From Clavelina lepadiformis (Eukaryota > Chordata > Ascidiacea > Aplousobranchia > Clavelinidae): a stretch of 64,000 bases of DNA. A program made the translations under genes and the position numbers. Positions 59,789 to 64,000 of this stretch are shown here, piece by piece. Below the pieces are notes generated by a model. It had not been told where the DNA came from. It made no database searches and saw only the letters and a list, made by a program, of their open reading frames with translations. Numbering within the stretch: the stretch's first letter is position 1; each line of letters begins with the position of its first letter. The DNA lies in contig NC_135241.1 of assembly GCF_947623445.1 (NCBI RefSeq), positions 20,276,501-20,340,500 on the forward strand, given 5' to 3'.

Positions 59789-59896
59789 GGTGTCTAGTGC
59801 AGAAGTGCACAACCAGATGATGTCACAATTTGAGTAGCTTGTGTCTAGCCTAGTATACAAATGCATCCTGTGGTTAAGCACTTCCGCAGTAGATCC
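59789..59896 (+). mobile_element. Short inverted-repeat MITE, family B, copy 3
   Basis: Left end TGTCTAGTGCAGAAGTGCAC then AACCA; right end TGGTTAAGCACTTCCGCAGT is its imperfect inverse. The core GATGATGTCACAATTTGAGT is shared with copy 4. The most diverged of the four copies. Confidence 0.7.
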
Positions 59897-60279
59897 CTTT
59901 TTTGGTCTTGTAGAATGTCCAGGTACATTCTATGCAATGTGTATGTCGCAAGTCAGTTTGTCGTACATTGCGAGCACACCAAAGATGCTATGCCAACTGT
60001 AATCTCTAAATAAGAAGCCACCATGCTCTTATTTTGTCTGAACAAAAGAAAATCAAAAGAACAAAGTGAATTTTCTGTTGCCATGGTATTTTTTTTTGCA
60101 CCAAGACGTGTATTTACTTTGTGTCACGTCGCCATCAAACCAAATTTACGCAACTTGCTTATAGAAGTCATGCCAGAAATATTTGTAATGGAATGCACCC
60201 TGGGTAGTGTGGGCTTTAGGTTACTCAGTTTTCAAAAAGTGACTGTGTATGATAGGCTTTGGCTTGGTTTCACAAGATG

Positions 60280-60420
60280 TAGCCCTGTGGTGGAGCGGTT
60301 ATGAAATCCAAGTTCAATGCCCAGTGGTGCTACCATTGTAATGCTCACAACAGTTTGAGCAAACCATGACCGTCATTTCCTCCTGTTCAGTGGTGCTGTT
60401 GAACAGTTGCAATGAGGAGC
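60280..60420 (+). repeat. Possible tRNA-derived SINE fragment
   Basis: TGGTGGAGCGG (60288-60298) matches the tRNA A-box pattern and AGTTCAATGCC (60311-60321) resembles a B-box, but they are only 12 bases apart, too close for a working promoter. It sits directly before MITE copy 4. Read as a broken SINE at low confidence. Confidence 0.25.
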
Positions 60421-60445
60421 CATTTAAGTCTTACAAAGAACTTGT

Positions 60446-60548
60446 GGGTCTAGTATATACATGTACGCAACCAGATGATGTCACAATTTGAGTAGCTGGA
60501 GTCTAGTATACAAAGGCATTCTGTGGTTGTGCACTTGTATGCTAGACG
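60446..60548 (+). mobile_element. Short inverted-repeat MITE, family B, copy 4
   Basis: Starts GGGTCTAGTATATACATGTA and ends with the inverse GTGCACTTGTATGCTAGAC. The core GATGTCACAATTTGAGTAGC is the same as in copies 2 and 3. Flanks GAACTTGT and GAATTTCC are only partly alike, so the target duplication has decayed. Confidence 0.78.
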
Positions 60549-61780
60549 CGAATTTCCTTAGCTCAGAAGAAGAAAGATAAAGATTGTGAATCTATACCAG
60601 TCCATTGCACCAATAAATATTGTAATGTCTGAAATATTGAACTCTTGCTTGGTCGTTTGATTTTCACCTAAAGATCTTTGGACTTTATGGCAGCCCATTC
60701 CAAGTTAGATTTATGCTTTGCTCATCTGACTGGAGAACTTCGGCCCAACAATACCAGTTTTATCAGACAATTTAAAAAAACATCCTTTACCTGCAAACAC
60801 AGTCAGTCCATGCTTAAGCAGAGTTTGCATTTTTGTACACCCTGATTTAAGGTGTATCGACTTGTACTTTAATCTAGGACATCTGTCCATACCTGATTCG
60901 CATGTGTTAATAATTTGTTTTGATGTGTACATACTGCCACAGTTTTCGGTACTGCACTGGGATATGATACCATATCCAGTAACATATTGGCCTTAAGTAA
61001 AATAGTTGGTTACTCATAATGCTCTAATGATTATGATTATAACTACATTTCCCAAAGCCAACAATCTGAAAAAATTGTGGTTTTGTGCAATGAAAACAAA
61101 TTATTATGGAATATAATGGGTATTAAAGTTCACTTGAATTTAAACTAATATGCTTTTATGAAGAAAATTATAAATTAATGGTTTTTAAATGCGAAACTTT
61201 GGTTATATGTAATAAAAAGCTTGTTATGTGCTGTTGAATGATTTGTGGCAACCTTTTACAATTGAGCAGCCAAATTGTTGTAATGATAAGTAAAGCTTCA
61301 TCATTTATGTAAGTGGCGAGCACTATGGTGTATAATAGGCACTATAATTGACATAGACATCGTATATGAGATGTGTATGTTTGAAATATTTTAGCCTCAT
61401 TCTTGACATGTATATATCTATTCTAATTAGTCATCTTTATGATAGTTAGCTATGGTCAAATTGTTTTTGGAGTTGTGGATTTTTTTCCTTAAAGAACCAT
61501 TTGTGCATATTGCCATTTAAGTAGGATTAGAGTATTTGCCCGTATCTTCTACTCTTAGAATATCAATTATGTTTTTCAATATGCCAAGCTGGGGAAAATC
61601 TGTATTAAACACTACATAGATGATCCACCTAAATGCATCTATGTGTGCACAGAAAATCCTTTTCACTTTTTTCAATTTTTGTATTAATTTTATTGCATTT
61701 CATACGTAACTGTTTTTTACCACCAGATTATAACTAAATGAAAAGCTTCATAAGTTGTGTTACATTGTTGCTTAAAAACA
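60549..61780. other. 5' flank of LRR1
   Basis: About 1.2 kb of AT-rich sequence without a supportable gene. It should contain the LRR1 promoter and 5' UTR; an open frame at 60711-60932 (-) has no domain. Confidence 0.4.
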
Positions 61781-63049
61781 ATGAGAATTAAGTGTCAAAT
61801 TGAAATCCTAAATCGGTGTGCAGCTTCCCAGGGATTAAGAGGAGGATGTGGGAAATCTGCTCAAGCAACGCTCTTTCTAGCCAGGAAGCCCGGAGACATT
61901 GTTTTTTTGATTTTTTGCACGGCAAAGGATAAGCAAGGAACCAAATATCGAGTGAATAAAAATATCCAGCAGATTTTTGGAAAGTTTGTGTGCGATGGTA
62001 AAGCAACCATTCGTCTTAAAGAACCTGTTGTAGATATGTGCATAAGCAAGGCAGATCCCGTTGAGCTCAAAAGGATTCTAAAAGCAATAAAATCGGCACA
62101 TTTAGGCGAGACCTTATCGGGTCAGAGCATTTTGTCGTCAATGGCCCCAGCCAAAACGAAGCATGTTGAAAAACCAAAAACAAAGCTGGTAGTTACATCA
62201 AGAAAAGACTATCCAGTCACCTCGTCGTTTCCATTAATGTTGGAGAGATTGCACATTCATGATTGCAATTTGGCTCGTTTAGACTCACGCCTGTTTAACC
62301 TGAAACACCTTTACCTTTTGGATGTAAGTTCAAACAAAATAAAAACTTTACCTACTGCTTTGTCACAGATGGAGTCATTGTGTGAACTAAATGTGGCAAA
62401 GAATGAGATCTCAGAAATTCCAGCGGAACTATGTCAACCACAGGCACCTTGGTGCAAAACACTCAAATCTCTGAACTTAGGCAATAACAAGCTCACGTGT
62501 CTTCCAAGAAACTTTCACAATTTCTTCAATTTATGGCAGCTTCAATTATGCAACAATTCTATTACTAAATTACCAGAACAACTTGGAAAGCTTCATAATC
62601 TGAGAAGACTTGCTGCTTCTAACAACAGCATTAAGTATTTACCCCTTTCATTTACCAAGTTACATTTGGAAACATTAGATCTCTTTATGAATCCCTTTGT
62701 GAATGATACCCAGCTTCCGTCAAATGATGTAGTTTGTTGCTCACTGAAGATCCCATCCCTTAGAGAATTATCGGGACGAATCATTCGTAAACACCAAATC
62801 TTTTATGACAACTACGAGTATGTTCCATATTTACTGATTCAATATTTAAACTGTAGTCGACAGTGCCAATGTGGAAATTTCTGTTTTGAAACAAGGATTC
62901 GATTTCTAATGCAATTTGATTTAAGTAGAATATGTCAAAATTTGATTGGTTTGGACCACACAGGTCGAAAACATGCCCCTGTTGATGCAGTTCTATGTTC
63001 TTGTAATTGTTATAGAAGATATCAAAGCCATGGGATAATTATGCAGTAA
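61781..63049 (+). CDS. LRR1: LRR1 (PPIL5), leucine-rich-repeat substrate receptor of CUL2 ligase (intronless)
   Basis: Substrate receptor of the CRL2-LRR1 ubiquitin ligase, known to unload the CMG helicase at replication termination. The open frame begins at 61757 with TTG; I choose the ATG at 61781 because MRIKCQIEILNR aligns with the vertebrate N-terminus (MKLHCEVEVISR). 422 residues against 414 in human. An N-terminal PH-like region has GTKYRVNKNIQQIFGKFV and GKATIRLKEPVVDMCISKA. LRRs run about 165-310 (LYLLDVSSNKIKTLP, LKSLNLGNNKLTCLP, LRRLAASNNSIKYLP, LETLDLFMNPF). A BC-box-like SLRELSGRII (about 326) for elongin C comes next, then a C-terminal Cys-rich part (CQCGNFCFE, LCSCNCY). One exon only, unlike the vertebrate gene. 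A variant ATTAAA signal lies at 63206-63211. Confidence 0.95.
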   Translation: MRIKCQIEILNRCAASQGLRGGCGKSAQATLFLARKPGDIVFLIFCTAKDKQGTKYRVNKNIQQIFGKFVCDGKATIRLKEPVVDMCISKADPVELKRILKAIKSAHLGETLSGQSILSSMAPAKTKHVEKPKTKLVVTSRKDYPVTSSFPLMLERLHIHDCNLARLDSRLFNLKHLYLLDVSSNKIKTLPTALSQMESLCELNVAKNEISEIPAELCQPQAPWCKTLKSLNLGNNKLTCLPRNFHNFFNLWQLQLCNNSITKLPEQLGKLHNLRRLAASNNSIKYLPLSFTKLHLETLDLFMNPFVNDTQLPSNDVVCCSLKIPSLRELSGRIIRKHQIFYDNYEYVPYLLIQYLNCSRQCQCGNFCFETRIRFLMQFDLSRICQNLIGLDHTGRKHAPVDAVLCSCNCYRRYQSHGIIMQ

Positions 63050-63396
63050 TTATTGGAGAAATGCATTGAGTTCACTAGTTCAGTAATACTCTACAAAACT
63101 CTAGTACTTGCATAACAGTTATTTGCAATCACACTTCTCGCTATTTATTGTTTTAATATTTTATCTGAAATACTTTTAAGTGTGATATTTCTGTTTATTT
63201 CAGAAATTAAAAGTCCTAAAAGTGCAAAACCTGCACTGGTGTATGTTTACAAGATCAGTCATGGCAGGAAATATTGGCATAAAAGAAAGTATTTTTCCTT
63301 CAATAATAATTATTATCAATGAACAGAGGGAAAGACGTGGTAGGTAGCGTAATATGCAAGAATATAACTTCGTTTCTTCATGTATGGATAGTGCAG

Positions 63397-63514
63397 TTAA
63401 ATATTTAGTATTCTAAATTTACCTTTCACCCAAGGAACATTGTCAAATAGAAGCAAAAGAATAATGAAGACGAGGTGAATAACGAATGTTTTCCAAGCAC
63501 CTTCTTTACGGGAG
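63397..63514 (-). CDS. Possible exon of a membrane protein (partial)
   Basis: After an acceptor-like AAATAG the minus strand reads SRKEGAWKTFVIHLVFIILL then LLFDNVPWVKG, a clear hydrophobic helix with charged flanks. It either ends at a donor (GTAAATTT, exon 63423-63514) or runs on to a stop at 63397-63399 as a last exon. The rest of the gene would lie beyond the window's right edge. No family recognised. Confidence 0.4.
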
Positions 63515-64000
63515 CTATTTAAAAAAAATATATAAAAACATACTATGAATTTTATACAAGAGCTACGTTTAGAAGTAATTGCAGAAGAAGAGTTTAGGAT
63601 GTAACTAGATAGTAGGTTACAGTTTTACGTGATTACATAGTTAAGATGTGACGACGTGTAAAACAAGGGTGCAAAGTAAACGATGTGATGCACAAGGATA
63701 TTTGCCTATAAAAGACGCAAGACGAGGTACAGAGTAGAAAATATGGATCTATAGTTCACAGAATAACGTGTCGGCGTAATAACATAGTAGGCAATGAGTC
63801 AATACTATTGATTACTTAAGTAGTAGGGACTACAGAATTTCTATAGCTAAAAGACAAGGGTTCTTAAACTTTTTCATCTTGTCTATCCCAAGCTTTCGAC
63901 AGTACATTTACCGTACGAAATAAACGTAACCTCTATTGTTTCAAGACTATGAACCTTCAAGTAACTTAAAAGAATTCGATGACTTAATGCAAACCTTAAA

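Overview
This window is nuclear DNA of an animal. Coding exons are split by GT-AG introns, polyadenylation signals are AATAAA, non-coding DNA is AT-rich, and the recognisable proteins (SAMM50, TTC3, EAPP, mitochondrial prolyl-tRNA synthetase, LRR1) are typical of chordates and other deuterostomes. An invertebrate chordate, most likely an ascidian tunicate, fits best: several genes are intronless and small, and MITE-like elements are scattered around. The species cannot be fixed from sequence alone.

Layout. 450-1820 (+): intronless SAMM50. 3032-3793 (-): two-exon secreted C-type-lectin-like protein. 3.8-7.9 kb: no gene recognised. 7989 to about 40.9 kb (-): one large gene, reconstructed here as 43 exons in continuous frame (about 1790 aa), the orthologue of the E3 ubiquitin ligase TTC3: N-terminal TPRs, a second helical region, a Cys-rich zinc region, a long coiled coil, a poly-proline tract and a C-terminal RING-H2. 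One 15.6 kb intron (18657-34237) holds a complete, oppositely transcribed class A GPCR gene (27198 to about 33.8 kb, nine coding exons). 41715-42290 (-): an intronless coiled-coil protein just upstream of TTC3. 42.3-50.8 kb: no gene recognised; it carries a MITE copy and a tRNA-like SINE.

50824-53148 (+): EAPP in seven exons. 53357-54682 (-): intronless PARS2, tail to tail with EAPP about 200 bp apart. 58.1-58.9 kb (+): exons of an unrecognised gene. 61781-63049 (+): intronless LRR1, the CUL2 substrate receptor. 63.4 kb (-): a possible membrane-protein exon.

The genes do not form one pathway. They are housekeeping genes (mitochondrial protein import, mitochondrial translation, ubiquitin ligation, cell cycle) plus one receptor and one lectin. 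The points most worth a second look are the nested receptor, which lacks the usual TM3 cysteine and has a very large acidic, tyrosine-rich second extracellular loop; two families of small terminal-inverted-repeat elements in introns, one with an exact 8-bp and one with a TA target duplication; and three genes whose AATAAA overlaps the end of the coding sequence.
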